Source: an uncultured Agathobacter sp. | Lineage (GTDB): Bacteria; Bacillota; Clostridia; Lachnospirales; Lachnospiraceae | DNA: 64,000 nt | Assembly: GCA_934365945.1 (NCBI GenBank) | Contig: CAKRNE010000011.1 | Location: forward strand, 20,699 to 84,698 | Direction: 5' to 3' | Translations under genes and position numbers: made by a program | Notes under the pieces: generated by a model | What the model was told of the DNA's origin: nothing | Databases searched by the model: none | The model's input: the letters and a program-made list of their open reading frames with translations, nothing else | In this document: piece by piece, positions 35,102-43,713 of the stretch | Layout of the letters: every line of letters starts with the position of its first letter | Position numbering within the stretch: position 1 is the first letter of the stretch

Positions 35102-36314
35102 ATCTGATGAATTTAAGATAAGAGTACTGACAAAGGATGATGCGGAGGAGTACAATGCATTGCTTCGTTATGCTTTTCAGGTGACGGAGGCAGACCTTGC
35201 CGAGACAGGCTGGAAGGATGACGAAATCAAGCAGTCGAAGTTTCCGGTGCTTGAGAGAGCCGATGTGCTCGGCTGCTTCAATATCATTGACAAAAGAGAA
35301 GAGCTTGTGGCGCAGTTTGCGGTATATCCGCTCGATATGAATATATACGGTGAGCGCTACGAGGTGGGCTTTGTCACAAGTGTGTGCACATATCCTGAGT
35401 ACACCGGCCATGGCCTCATGAAAAAGCTTATGAGAAAGAGCCTTACGAGGATGCGCGACAGCAACAAGTCGTTTGCTCTTTTATATCCATACTCCATACC
35501 TCTTTACAGAGGGCTTGGCTGGGAGATTATCTCAAACAAGATGACATATGTGATAAAGGACAGACAGATTCCTACAAAGCTCAAGGAGCCCGGTTATGTG
35601 CGCCGTGTGCAGTGGGATGATGAGCAGTTTAAGAAGCTTCATACTCATTTTGCCGCGAAGACTCACGGTTGTCTGTACAGAAACAATCTGGCTTGGGAGG
35701 AGTACTTCCGCTGGGATGAGGATGATACTATGGTGGCCATCTACTACAACGAGGATGATGAACCGTGCGGCTATATGGTGTATCTTATCAGCTCCGATGT
35801 CATGCACATCAAGGAGCTTATCTACTTAAACCGTGAGGCACAGCTTGGCCTGTGGGAATACATTCATGCGCATGATTCCATGATAGATGAGGTCAGGGGC
35901 AACAACTATTACAGCGAGCCTATCGCTTTTGAGCTCGATGACAGTGATATAAAGGAGACGATCAGACCATACGCCATGGGCAGAATCATCGACGTGGCGC
36001 AGTTTATTTCACAGTACAACTGTGACCCTGATGGTCCAGGCGGCTGCTTTAGCTTCGAGATAGAGGATGAGCTTCTGCCATGGAACAATGGCACATTCGT
36101 CATTGATTTTGAGAAAGGGCACTGTGCGCTTACCGACAAAAAGCCGCAGTATCACATTAGCATGTCTATTGGCACATTTACCACACTGCTTTTGGGCTAC
36201 AAGAGTGCGGAGAGGCTTTTGCAGATGGGCAAAATACAGACTACATATGATGCTGTTGCCAAGCTTGACGATATTTTGTACCATGAGATACCATATGTAT
36301 CTGACTATATATAA
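35088..36314 (+). CDS. Eis-like GNAT acetyltransferase
   Basis: 408 residues. The ATG lies inside the end of the GGDEF gene, preceded by AAAGGA, so translation is probably coupled. The N-terminal GNAT domain has VTSVCTYPEYTGHGLMKKLM (acetyl-CoA loop, T-G-H-G variant) and LYPYSIPLYRGLGWEI. The second GNAT-like half and an SCP2-like C-terminal domain (FSFEIEDELLPWNNGTFVI, then AERLLQMGKI) match the Eis/enhanced intracellular survival family architecture. Members acetylate amines on small molecules or proteins; the substrate is unknown. Confidence 0.82.
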   Translation: MHSFKSDEFKIRVLTKDDAEEYNALLRYAFQVTEADLAETGWKDDEIKQSKFPVLERADVLGCFNIIDKREELVAQFAVYPLDMNIYGERYEVGFVTSVCTYPEYTGHGLMKKLMRKSLTRMRDSNKSFALLYPYSIPLYRGLGWEIISNKMTYVIKDRQIPTKLKEPGYVRRVQWDDEQFKKLHTHFAAKTHGCLYRNNLAWEEYFRWDEDDTMVAIYYNEDDEPCGYMVYLISSDVMHIKELIYLNREAQLGLWEYIHAHDSMIDEVRGNNYYSEPIAFELDDSDIKETIRPYAMGRIIDVAQFISQYNCDPDGPGGCFSFEIEDELLPWNNGTFVIDFEKGHCALTDKKPQYHISMSIGTFTTLLLGYKSAERLLQMGKIQTTYDAVAKLDDILYHEIPYVSDYI

Positions 36315-36380
36315 TTATTCAGAACAACTGAGATAAGCTGCAGATTTTCCTGTTCTCAAGGTGGCTTTGAATAACTACAA
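36311..36380 (+). repeat. Short palindromic repeat family (TAACTATTCA), copy C
   Basis: TAATTATTCAGAAC (from 36312) pairs, with one mismatch, with TTGAATAACTA (36367-36377). The inner parts (CAGAAC...TGAGA, CTGTTCTCAAGGTGGC) match segments of the copies at 22641 and 63347. It begins at the stop codon of the Eis-like gene. Confidence 0.65.
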
Positions 36381-36409
36381 ATAAAAATCATAAATAAAAG
36401 GAAAATAAT

Positions 36410-37297
36410 ATGTCAAATTATGTGATTAGCTGCTGTTCAACAGCAGATCTTACCAGAGAGCATATGCTTTTAAGGGATATTAAGTACGCGTGCTTTCACT
36501 ATGAGCTCGACGGCAAAGAGTATATGGATGATTTAGGACAGTCCATGTCACTGCCGGATTTCTACAAGGCAATGGAAGCCGGTGCCATGACAAAGACCTC
36601 GCAGATCAATCAGGAGGAGTACATGGAGTACTTCAGGCAGTTTCTGGATGAGGGATATGATGTGCTTCACTGTGCGCTAAGCTCCGGTATATCAGGTACA
36701 GTCAACTCTGCAAGGCTTGCAAAGGAGGCTCTGGAGGAGGAGTATCCTGACAGAAAGATATATGTGATCGATTCGCTGGCAGCATCGTCAGGTTTTGGAC
36801 TTTTGATGGATAAGCTCGCTGACCTTAGGGATAGCGGCATGGATATTGATACACTGGCGAATTGGACCATGGAGCACAGGCTTGAGGTGAACCACTGGTT
36901 CTTCTCATCAGACCTTACATTTTTTATCAGGGGAGGCCGTATCTCAAAGACCGCGGGCTTCGTGGGAAATGTGCTGAATATCTGTCCTTTCATGAATGTG
37001 AGCAATGAGGGAAAGCTTATTGTGCGTGAGAAAATCCGTACCAAAAAGAAGGCGATAAAGGAGATGCTTGTGAAGATGCAGGCGCTCTGCAAGGACGGTG
37101 CCGATTATTCGGATAAGGTCTATATATCAAATTCCGCATGCTATGAGGATGCTAAAGCCGTAGCTGATCTGATAGAGGCTGCCTTTCCTAAGATGAAGGG
37201 CAAGGTAGAGATAAATGATATCGGTACGACTATAGGAAGCCACACCGGTCCCGGAACAGTTGCATTATTTTTCTGGGGCAATAAGAGAGAGGATTAG
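36410..37297 (+). CDS. DegV family fatty-acid-binding protein
   Basis: 295 residues, ATG with AAAGGAA upstream. It has the DegV fold signatures SCCSTADLTREH at the N-terminus, GAMTKTSQINQEEY, CALSSGISGTVNSARLA (the Ser-rich fatty-acid carboxylate loop), VIDSLAASSGFG and FFIRGGRISKTAGFVGN. Family members bind a fatty acid and some act as FakB, delivering it to the kinase FakA for membrane lipid synthesis. No fakA gene is in the window. Two bases follow the stop before a GATATT...AATATC inverted repeat. Confidence 0.9.
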   Translation: MSNYVISCCSTADLTREHMLLRDIKYACFHYELDGKEYMDDLGQSMSLPDFYKAMEAGAMTKTSQINQEEYMEYFRQFLDEGYDVLHCALSSGISGTVNSARLAKEALEEEYPDRKIYVIDSLAASSGFGLLMDKLADLRDSGMDIDTLANWTMEHRLEVNHWFFSSDLTFFIRGGRISKTAGFVGNVLNICPFMNVSNEGKLIVREKIRTKKKAIKEMLVKMQALCKDGADYSDKVYISNSACYEDAKAVADLIEAAFPKMKGKVEINDIGTTIGSHTGPGTVALFFWGNKRED

Positions 37298-37321
37298 TCA
37301 GATATTTTGACCTGAATATCT

Positions 37322-37434
37322 GATTAGAATAATCAAAATCAATAAAGTTGATTATATTTTTATAAAAAATTAAATTACATCAATCAAAGTGATTAAATAT
37401 AATCATTCCAATAACTGCGCTTATGTGTTACAAT
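37322..37434 (+). promoter_or_regulatory. leuA upstream region: cluster of GATTA/TAATC half-sites and promoter
   Basis: Four inverted repeats lie in a row: GATTA-N3-TAATC (37322-37334), AATCAA-N5-TTGATT (37337-37353), AATCA-N3-TGATT (37382-37394) and GATTA-N4-TAATC (37391-37404). The second and third match at 14 of 17 positions as ATCAAT...GATTA blocks. A -10-like TACAAT (37429-37434) follows with no good -35, which suggests activator dependence. An obvious candidate binder is the AraC-type domain fused to LeuA itself (inference). Confidence 0.5.
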
Positions 37435-37465
37435 TATATCAGTTCAAACGAAAAGAGGTTTTAAG

Positions 37466-39460
37466 ATGAAAGGATATGAAAAATACGAGCGCAGTTATTT
37501 TCTGCCTCCTGAATGCACTTATGACTGGGTTAAGAAGGATTATATAGATAAAGCACCACTGTGGTGTTCGGTTGATTTACGTGATGGCAACCAGGCTCTT
37601 ATCGAGCCGATGAGCCTTGAGGAGAAGCTTGACTTCTTTAAGATGCTTGTAGATATAGGCTTTAAGGAAATCGAGGTAGGTTTCCCGGCAGCCTCTGAGA
37701 CAGAGTTCAATTTCACAAGAGCTCTTATTGAGAGGGATATGATTCCGGACGATGTCACTATACATGTGCTGACACAGGCCAGAGAGCATATCATCAAGAA
37801 GACCTTCAAGGCACTTGAGGGAGCACCGAGAGCGGTTGTACATCTGTACAATTCCACATCTGTTGCACAGCGTGAGCAGGTGTTTAAAAAGTCAAAGGAA
37901 GAGATAAAGCAGCTTGCAGTTGACGGAGCTATCTTACTTAGAGACCTTGCAGCAGAGACTGACGGTAATTTTCGTTTCCAGTATTCACCGGAGAGCTTTT
38001 CGGGCACAGAGGTGGATTATGCGGTTGATGTGTGCAACGCAGTGCTTGATATATGGCAGCCAAAGGCTGACAACAAGGCCATCATCAATATCCCTACCAC
38101 AGTAGAGAATGCTATGCCGCATGTTTTTGCCACACAGATTGAGTACATCAATAAGCACCTCAAGTACAGAGACGGAGTAGTGCTGTGCTTGCATCCTCAC
38201 AATGACAGAGGCTGCGGTGTTGCTACATCAGAGCTTGGTGTGCTTGCGGGAGCTGAGGAGATAGAGGGTACACTGTTTGGAAACGGTGAGAGAACAGGAA
38301 ATGTCGATATCGTGACACTTGCCATGAATCTTTACTCACACGGAGTGGATCCACAGCTTGATTTTTCAAATCTGCCTGAGATCAGGGAGAGGTATGAGAC
38401 ATATACCAGAATGAAGGTAGGAGAGAGACAGCCATACGCGGGAGACCTTGTATTCTCTGCATTTTCAGGCTCACATCAGGATGCTATCTCAAAGGGCATG
38501 GCATGGAGAGAGGAAAAGCAGCTTGATAAGTGGACAGTTCCATATCTGCCTATAGATCCAAAGGATGTCGGCAGGACATACGAGGCTGATGTTATCCGTA
38601 TCAACAGCCAGTCAGGAAAGGGCGGAGTGGCTTATATCCTTAAGCAGAGCTTCGGTATCAATGTGCCACAACAGATGAGAGAGCAGGTAGGATACATGGT
38701 CAAGCAGGTATCTGACGAGGAGCACAAGGAGCTTTCACCTGATTGGGTACACAGTATCTTTACAGACAATTATGTGGATTTCCATCCATATTTTACTATA
38801 CCGGAGTGTCACTTTAAGCAGGTGAACGGCATTTTCGCAGAGGCAGTCATTTTACACAATGACAGCACCAGAAAGGTAGATGCCAACGGAAACGGACGTC
38901 TAGATGCAGTCAGCAATATAATAAAGCAGTATTTTGACATCAGCTTTGAGCTTACCGTATACGAGGAGCATGCGCTTTCACACGGCTCTTCATCAAAGGC
39001 TATGGCATACGTGGGTATCACAGTTGACGGCAAGATGTTCTGGGGCGCAGGTGTGGATGAGGATATCATCAAGGCATCAATCGGAGCACTTGTTGTTGCA
39101 GTAAACCATTACCTTGCCACAAAGGCTGACAGCCATGTGAAGGATGAGCGTTATATCGCCATGCTCAACTTCATACAGGCCAACTACAAGACAGTATCGC
39201 TTGCAGATATGGCTGCACAGTTCAACCTGACAGAGCCTTATATCTCAAAGTACATAAAAGAGAAGTCAGGCAAGACCTTCGGAGAGCTGGTCACAAATGC
39301 CAAGATGAAAAAGGCACGCACACTGCTTAGAAACAGCATTACAACTGTTGAGAATATCGCAATCGAGGCAGGATATCAGAATGTGGAGCATTTTAACAGA
39401 CAGTTCAAGAAGCTGTATGGAATGACACCGCTTGAGTACAGAAATTCAAGCACAAAATAA
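37466..39460 (+). CDS. leuA: 2-isopropylmalate synthase fused to C-terminal AraC-type HTH domain
   Basis: 664 residues, longer than the ~560 usual for this LeuA type. The catalytic TIM barrel has [18 protein letters not shown] (acetyl-CoA/metal region), [25 protein letters not shown] (metal-binding HxH-type segment) and [13 protein letters not shown] regulatory-domain-like region follows (~440-560). From residue 566 the protein continues into an AraC-family double helix-turn-helix: [20 protein letters not shown], then [20 protein letters not shown], then [17 protein letters not shown]. The first reaction of leucine synthesis is thus joined to a DNA-binding module. No stop or frameshift separates them. 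Confidence 0.93.
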   Translation: MKGYEKYERSYFLPPECTYDWVKKDYIDKAPLWCSVDLRDGNQALIEPMSLEEKLDFFKMLVDIGFKEIEVGFPAASETEFNFTRALIERDMIPDDVTIHVLTQAREHIIKKTFKALEGAPRAVVHLYNSTSVAQREQVFKKSKEEIKQLAVDGAILLRDLAAETDGNFRFQYSPESFSGTEVDYAVDVCNAVLDIWQPKADNKAIINIPTTVENAMPHVFATQIEYINKHLKYRDGVVLCLHPHNDRGCGVATSELGVLAGAEEIEGTLFGNGERTGNVDIVTLAMNLYSHGVDPQLDFSNLPEIRERYETYTRMKVGERQPYAGDLVFSAFSGSHQDAISKGMAWREEKQLDKWTVPYLPIDPKDVGRTYEADVIRINSQSGKGGVAYILKQSFGINVPQQMREQVGYMVKQVSDEEHKELSPDWVHSIFTDNYVDFHPYFTIPECHFKQVNGIFAEAVILHNDSTRKVDANGNGRLDAVSNIIKQYFDISFELTVYEEHALSHGSSSKAMAYVGITVDGKMFWGAGVDEDIIKASIGALVVAVNHYLATKADSHVKDERYIAMLNFIQANYKTVSLADMAAQFNLTEPYISKYIKEKSGKTFGELVTNAKMKKARTLLRNSITTVENIAIEAGYQNVEHFNRQFKKLYGMTPLEYRNSSTK

Positions 39461-39481
39461 GCTGCTACAGCATTTTAATAT

Positions 39482-39540
39482 AACCGGATCAATATGCTAA
39501 ATGACAATTCATTCAGTCATATTGGTCCGGTTTATTTTTA
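39482..39540 (+). terminator. Rho-independent terminator of leuA
   Basis: AACCGGATCAATATG (39482-39496) pairs with CATATTGGTCCGGTT (39518-39532) with one G:U pair, with AATGAC/GTCAT pairing further inside. The T-rich tail is TATTTTT. Confidence 0.88.
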
Positions 39541-39595
39541 AAATTGTATAAAAATAGGAACAATGGGCTATTGATTGTATTTTATCAAGTAATTT

Positions 39596-39636
39596 GTTGT
39601 TTTTACAACGGATTATCTGTACAATGCGGGTATAAT
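39596..39636 (+). promoter_or_regulatory. ldh promoter region with Rex-like inverted repeat
   Basis: TATAAT at 39631-39636 has only a poor -35 at the right distance. Immediately upstream is GTTGT-TTTT-ACAAC (39596-39609), within TTTGTTGTTTTTACAAC. This partly resembles the Rex operator TTGTTAANNNNTTAACAA. Rex controls fermentation genes by NADH/NAD+ ratio in clostridia, and ldh is a frequent target. Half-sites are imperfect, so the call is tentative. Confidence 0.45.
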
Positions 39637-39692
39637 ATAAATAAAAGAAAAGCAACTATTTTAATTACAGTTTTAGAAAGAGAGGAACGTAC

Positions 39693-40664
39693 ATGAGCAA
39701 TAAAACTAGCGCAGTTGTTAAGACAAACCCAAGAAAGGCTGTCATGATCGGATGTGGATTCGTTGGTTCGGCATCGGTTTTTGCACTTATGCAGAGCGGT
39801 CTTTTTTCTGAGATAGTTCTCATTGACGCTGATAAGGACAAGGCAGAGGGAGAGGCTATGGATATAAGCCACGGTATTCCTTTTGCCAGACCTATGAAGA
39901 TATATGCAGGTGGTTATGATGATGTGGCAGATGCTGCTATCATTGTTGTTTCTGCAGGTGCGGGACAAAAGCCGGGCGAGACAAGGCTTGATCTGGTAAA
40001 TAAAAATGTAGCAATCTTCAAGAGCATCATCCCGGAGATTGCAAAGAGAAACTTCGGTGGAATCTTACTTATCGTAGCAAACCCTGTAGATATTTTGACA
40101 CAGGTGGCACAGAAGCTTTCAGGGCTTCCTGAGGAGCGTGTCATCGGTTCGGGCACCGTGCTTGACAGTGCAAGACTTAAGTACGCGCTCGGAGAGCACC
40201 TTGAGGTGGACAGCCGAAGCGTACATGCATTTATCGTAGGTGAGCATGGAGACAGTGAGGTGGTTGCATGGTCATCAGCCAATGTTTCCGGAGTGGAGCT
40301 TCACAAGATGTGCGAGATGAGAGGTCACTATAAGCACAAGGAGAATACAGAGGAAATCGCTGCAAACGTAAAGAACAGTGCTTACGAGATAATCAACAGA
40401 AAGCATGCAACATATTACGGTATCGCAATGTCTGTCAGACGTATCTGCGAGGTGATCATGCGCGATGAGAAGTCTATTCTTCCTGTCTCACACATGATGC
40501 ACGGACAGTACGGCATCGATGGTGTGGTTCTCTCAATGCCTGCAATCGTTGGAGCAGACGGAGTGGAGAGCGATATCCCAATCGAGTTAAACGGCGAGGA
40601 GGCTTTAAAGCTCAAGGAGTCTGCTGATGCACTTAAGAGCATTATCGATGGGCTTGAGCTGTAA
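39693..40664 (+). CDS. ldh: L-lactate dehydrogenase
   Basis: 323 residues, ATG with AGAGAGGA upstream. Rossmann loop VMIGCGFVGSASVFALM, NAD-binding Asp in LIDADKDKAEGEAMD, substrate loop GAGQKPGETRLDLVNKN, VANPVDILT, substrate Arg in LDSARLKYAL and the active-site GEHGDSEV (catalytic His) are all present. It reduces pyruvate to L-lactate, regenerating NAD+ in fermentation. It is monocistronic, with a terminator before and a hairpin after. Confidence 0.96.
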   Translation: MSNKTSAVVKTNPRKAVMIGCGFVGSASVFALMQSGLFSEIVLIDADKDKAEGEAMDISHGIPFARPMKIYAGGYDDVADAAIIVVSAGAGQKPGETRLDLVNKNVAIFKSIIPEIAKRNFGGILLIVANPVDILTQVAQKLSGLPEERVIGSGTVLDSARLKYALGEHLEVDSRSVHAFIVGEHGDSEVVAWSSANVSGVELHKMCEMRGHYKHKENTEEIAANVKNSAYEIINRKHATYYGIAMSVRRICEVIMRDEKSILPVSHMMHGQYGIDGVVLSMPAIVGADGVESDIPIELNGEEALKLKESADALKSIIDGLEL

Positions 40665-40736
40665 ATGTCAGGCTCTTAATATTATTTCGTAATATTAAAC
40701 TTATATAAAATACTACAAATTCAGTATGGTTTGGGG

Positions 40737-40790
40737 TATAATAAAAACTGTCGGGCTGCATATTATTATGTGCCTGGCAGTTCTTTTAGT
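40737..40790 (+). promoter_or_regulatory. TATAAT box followed by hairpin with T run (ldh terminator or DUF3737 leader)
   Basis: AACTG...CAGTT (40746-40782) encloses further pairing GGG/CC and CATA/TATG and ends in CTTTTAG, resembling a terminator. A TATAAT (40737-40742) sits immediately before it. The hairpin may terminate ldh transcription or be a leader element of the next gene; the sequence alone does not decide. Confidence 0.45.
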
Positions 40791-40839
40791 TAATGACAGA
40801 TAACTTTAGAACTACTTAGAGCAAAAAGGAGTATATATA

Positions 40840-41691
40840 ATGAGCGAAAGAAAACAAATCCATCAGGAGTTTCTGAAAGGCGAAAGAGCGCTGTTTGCAA
40901 GCAACGACATGGATATATATGATACAATTTTTGATGATGGAGAGTCACCTCTTAAGGAGAGCCATGGCATTAGTCTGACAGGCTGCTTTTTCCGTTGGAA
41001 GTATCCGCTGTGGTATTGCAGTGACATAGAAGTAAAGGACTGTACATGGTTTGACATGGCGCGTGCGGGAGTCTGGTATACAGACAATATCTCTGTCACA
41101 GATTCAATAGTTGAGGCACCTAAGAACTTCAGGCGCTGTAATAATTTAAAGCTTAAAAATGTGACGTTTCCGAATGCCCAGGAGACACTCTGGAGCTGTG
41201 ACCATGTCGATATCGAGAATGTTTCGGCAAAGGGAGATTATTTTGGCATGAATACAAATAATCTTACCATGAAGAATTTCCAGCTTGTCGGCAACTATTC
41301 GTTTGACGGCTCAAGGAATGTAGAGGTGCACAATTCAAAGCTTATCTCAAAGGATGCTTTCTGGAATACGGAAAATGTCACAGTCTATGATTCATTTATC
41401 ACAGGTGAATACCTTGGGTGGAACGCAAAGAATCTGACACTGATAAACTGTACAATCGAAAGCTTGCAGGGGCTTTGCTATATAGACAATCTTGTTATGA
41501 AAAACTGCAAGCTGATAAACACCACGCTTGCCTTTGAGTATTCATCGGTGGATGCAGAGATTTGCAGCAAGGTGGACAGCGTTTTGAATCCGACAAGCGG
41601 AGTGATAAGGGCAAAGGAGATTGGCACACTGACTATCGAAAAGGACAGAGTTGACCCATCAAAGACAAAGATAATATGTGAAGGAAAATAA
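40840..41691 (+). CDS. DUF3737 family protein, predicted right-handed beta-helix
   Basis: 283 residues, ATG with AAAAGGAG upstream. The sequence is a run of short imperfect repeats of the type NLKLKNVTF, DIENVSAK, NLTMKNFQL, NVEVHNSKL, NVTVYDSFI, NLTLINCTI and NLVMKNCKL, which is the ladder pattern of a beta-helix. It matches DUF3737, whose members have no established activity; beta-helices often bind or cleave carbohydrates. There is no signal peptide. It is followed 3 nt later by a MalY-like gene whose ribosome-binding site lies in its 3' end. Confidence 0.85.
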   Translation: MSERKQIHQEFLKGERALFASNDMDIYDTIFDDGESPLKESHGISLTGCFFRWKYPLWYCSDIEVKDCTWFDMARAGVWYTDNISVTDSIVEAPKNFRRCNNLKLKNVTFPNAQETLWSCDHVDIENVSAKGDYFGMNTNNLTMKNFQLVGNYSFDGSRNVEVHNSKLISKDAFWNTENVTVYDSFITGEYLGWNAKNLTLINCTIESLQGLCYIDNLVMKNCKLINTTLAFEYSSVDAEICSKVDSVLNPTSGVIRAKEIGTLTIEKDRVDPSKTKIICEGK

Positions 41692-41694
41692 TCT

Positions 41695-42843
41695 ATGTAT
41701 GATTTTGACACTGTTGTAGACAGAAGAAATACAGGCTCATTAAAGTGGAATGTGGCGGAAAATGAGCTCCCGATGTGGGTGGCAGATATGGATTTTAAGA
41801 CAGCACCGCAGATAATAGATGCAATTTCAGCGCGTGTTTCTCACGGAGTGTTTGGCTATTCCATTATTCCGGATGAGTGGAATGATGCGTATATGTCGTG
41901 GTGGGACAGACGCCATGGGCTTAAAATCGAAAGGGACAGCCTGATTTTTTGCACAGGAGTCGTACCGGCCATATCATCTACAGTGCGAAAGCTCACAACC
42001 CCCGGTGAGAATGTGCTTATCATGACACCTGTATACAATATATTTTTTAATTCCATATTCAATAACGGCGTAAATGTGTTAGAAAGCCCGCTTGGGTACG
42101 AAAACGGCAGATATTTCGTGGATTATGACAGGTTAGAGCATGACCTTTCCAACCCACAGACCACGCTTATGATATTTTGTAACCCTCACAATCCATGCGG
42201 CATCATCTGGACAAAGGAGGAGCTTGCGAAAATAGGGGCACTCTGCAAGAAGCACAATGTGACGGTCATCTCCGACGAGATACATTGCGATATCACAGCA
42301 CCGGGAAAGTCCTACGTGCCGTTTGCTGCAGCATCAGAGGACTGCGCCGATATCAGCATCACCTGTATGGCACCGACCAAGTGCTTCAATATGGCAGGCT
42401 TACAGACTGCGGCAGTGATGGTGCCAAATAAGCTTCTGCGTCACAAGATATGGCGAGCATTAAACACAGACGAGGTGGCGGAGCCAAACGCATTTGCTAT
42501 CACTGCAGCAGTCGCAGCATTCACAAAGGGTGAGCCGTGGCTTGAGGAGCTTCGAACATATCTCTGGGAAAACCGCAAAACAGTCTGCAGCTTCGTGGAA
42601 GAAAACCTGCCGCAGATACACATAGTGGATGCCGATGCAACATACCTCATGTGGCTTGACTGCAGCGCACTCACAGATGATTCTGTGGCATTTACGCAGA
42701 TGATTCGTGAAAAAACAGGCCTTTATCTGTCTGAGGGAGCTGAGTTTGGAGGCAACGGCCGCTACTTTGTGCGATTAAATATCGCATGCCCAAGGTCAGT
42801 GCTTATGGAAGGACTTGACAGGCTAAAGAGAGCCCTTGCTTAA
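41695..42843 (+). CDS. MalY/PatB-type PLP lyase (cystathionine beta-lyase family)
   Basis: 382 residues. It begins with the family signature DFDTVVDRRNTGSLKWN and MWVADMDFKTAPQI. PLP-binding elements are NPHNPCGIIWTKEEL, VISDEIHCDI (Asp for the pyridine nitrogen) and the Schiff-base Lys in MAPTKCFNMAGLQ. Family members cleave C-S bonds of cystathionine or cysteine conjugates, and E. coli MalY also interacts with a regulator. Coupled to the DUF3737 gene by a 3-nt gap, which is frequent enough in related genomes to suggest a shared pathway (inference). Confidence 0.88.
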   Translation: MYDFDTVVDRRNTGSLKWNVAENELPMWVADMDFKTAPQIIDAISARVSHGVFGYSIIPDEWNDAYMSWWDRRHGLKIERDSLIFCTGVVPAISSTVRKLTTPGENVLIMTPVYNIFFNSIFNNGVNVLESPLGYENGRYFVDYDRLEHDLSNPQTTLMIFCNPHNPCGIIWTKEELAKIGALCKKHNVTVISDEIHCDITAPGKSYVPFAAASEDCADISITCMAPTKCFNMAGLQTAAVMVPNKLLRHKIWRALNTDEVAEPNAFAITAAVAAFTKGEPWLEELRTYLWENRKTVCSFVEENLPQIHIVDADATYLMWLDCSALTDDSVAFTQMIREKTGLYLSEGAEFGGNGRYFVRLNIACPRSVLMEGLDRLKRALA

Positions 42844-42860
42844 GCTGTTTTTAGAAAAAA

Positions 42861-42887
42861 ATAAGACCGGTGATCGGCCGGTCTTAT
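42861..42887. terminator. Hairpin terminator after malY-like gene
   Basis: ATAAGACCGG (42861-42870) pairs with CCGGTCTTAT (42878-42887). An A tract lies on the left and no T run on the right, so as drawn it would terminate better on the minus strand; it may still end the plus-strand operon. Confidence 0.6.
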
Positions 42888-42943
42888 CTGATATAATTAA
42901 ACATTTATGGCATACAAGATTTAAAAATATATCATGCATACGT

Positions 42944-42977
42944 TTGTTTTCTGATTCGATAGTTAGTATACACTAAC
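42944..42977 (+). promoter_or_regulatory. Candidate promoter overlapped by DtxR/MntR-like operator
   Basis: TTGTTT (42944-42949), 17-nt spacer, TATACA (42967-42972). A perfect inverted repeat GTTAGT-ATAC-ACTAAC (42962-42977) covers the -10. TTAG...CTAA half-sites are typical of DtxR-family metal-dependent repressors, and the gene downstream encodes such a regulator, so autoregulation is plausible. Confidence 0.5.
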
Positions 42978-43061
42978 ATAAATTAGATGTCAATAACAAA
43001 TGTGGAATTTTGTGATTTTTTCGGATTTCTATAAATCACGTACAAATCAAAAAGAAAAGTT

Positions 43062-43089
43062 TTGCAAACAATAAAATGTGTGTTATAAT
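43062..43089 (+). promoter_or_regulatory. Second candidate promoter of DtxR-like gene
   Basis: TTGCAA (43062-43067), 16-nt spacer, TATAAT (43084-43089), about 50 nt before ATG 43140. Confidence 0.6.
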
Positions 43090-43139
43090 AATATAACTGA
43101 ATGAAAACGAACGAAAATAAACTCACGGGGGTATTCGAA

Positions 43140-43505
43140 ATGCGAAACAACGAATCATCAGAAAACTATTTAGAGACCATACTTATTCTCAGCAAGAAGC
43201 TTCCTGTGGTACGCTCAGTTGATATAGCAAATGAGCTTGGATTTAAGAAATCCAGCGTGAGTATAGCCATGAAGAACCTTAGGGAAAAGAACAATATCAC
43301 AGTAAGTGATGCAGGTTTTATCACACTCACAGAGTCAGGAAGACAGATAGCAGAGATGATATACGAAAGACATGAGCTTTTGTCAGAGTGTCTTGAGAAG
43401 CTCGGCGTAGATAAGGAGATTGCCGCTGAGGACGCATGCCGTATAGAGCATGTCATCAGTCCTGAGAGCTTTGAAGCAATCAAGAAGCATATACATAAGT
43501 GCTAG
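43140..43505 (+). CDS. DtxR/MntR-family metal-dependent transcriptional regulator
   Basis: 121 residues from ATG 43140; the in-frame ATG at 43101 lacks a ribosome-binding site. The N-terminal winged helix is typical: SSENYLETILILSKKLPVVR, SVDIANELGFKKSSVSIAMKNL, then a wing. The dimerisation/metal domain includes YERHELLSECLEKLGVDKEIAAEDACRIEHVISPE with the His/Glu/Cys ligands of DtxR-MntR proteins. There is no SH3-like C-terminal domain, as in MntR. It probably senses Mn2+ or Fe2+. The ABC exporter starting 200 bp downstream has its own promoter but may be a target. Confidence 0.85.
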   Translation: MRNNESSENYLETILILSKKLPVVRSVDIANELGFKKSSVSIAMKNLREKNNITVSDAGFITLTESGRQIAEMIYERHELLSECLEKLGVDKEIAAEDACRIEHVISPESFEAIKKHIHKC

Positions 43506-43570
43506 AATAATTTATTTTAACTGTAATCGTTATTTGTTACATTTGGGTGTGGCAAACGATTTGGCGAATG

Positions 43571-43602
43571 AAACCAGTACCGCAGGGCACTGGTTTTTTT
43601 AG
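43571..43602 (+). terminator. Rho-independent terminator of DtxR-like gene
   Basis: AAACCAGT (43571-43578) pairs with ACTGGTTT (43589-43596), followed by TTTT. Confidence 0.88.
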
Positions 43603-43615
43603 TGTATTGTTTTTC

Positions 43616-43644
43616 TTGTATATATGAGAAAAATCATCTATAAT
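43616..43644 (+). promoter_or_regulatory. Promoter of the ABC exporter operon
   Basis: TTGTAT (43616-43621), 17-nt spacer, TATAAT (43639-43644), 70 nt before the first ABC gene. A small inverted repeat lies in the leader (GTTAACG...CGGTAAC, about 43653-43691). Confidence 0.72.
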
Positions 43645-43713
43645 AGTGAAGCTGTTAACGTTGTCTGTTATACAGAGTCGTAAACGGTAACATAAAATCA
43701 GGAAGGGGAAAAG

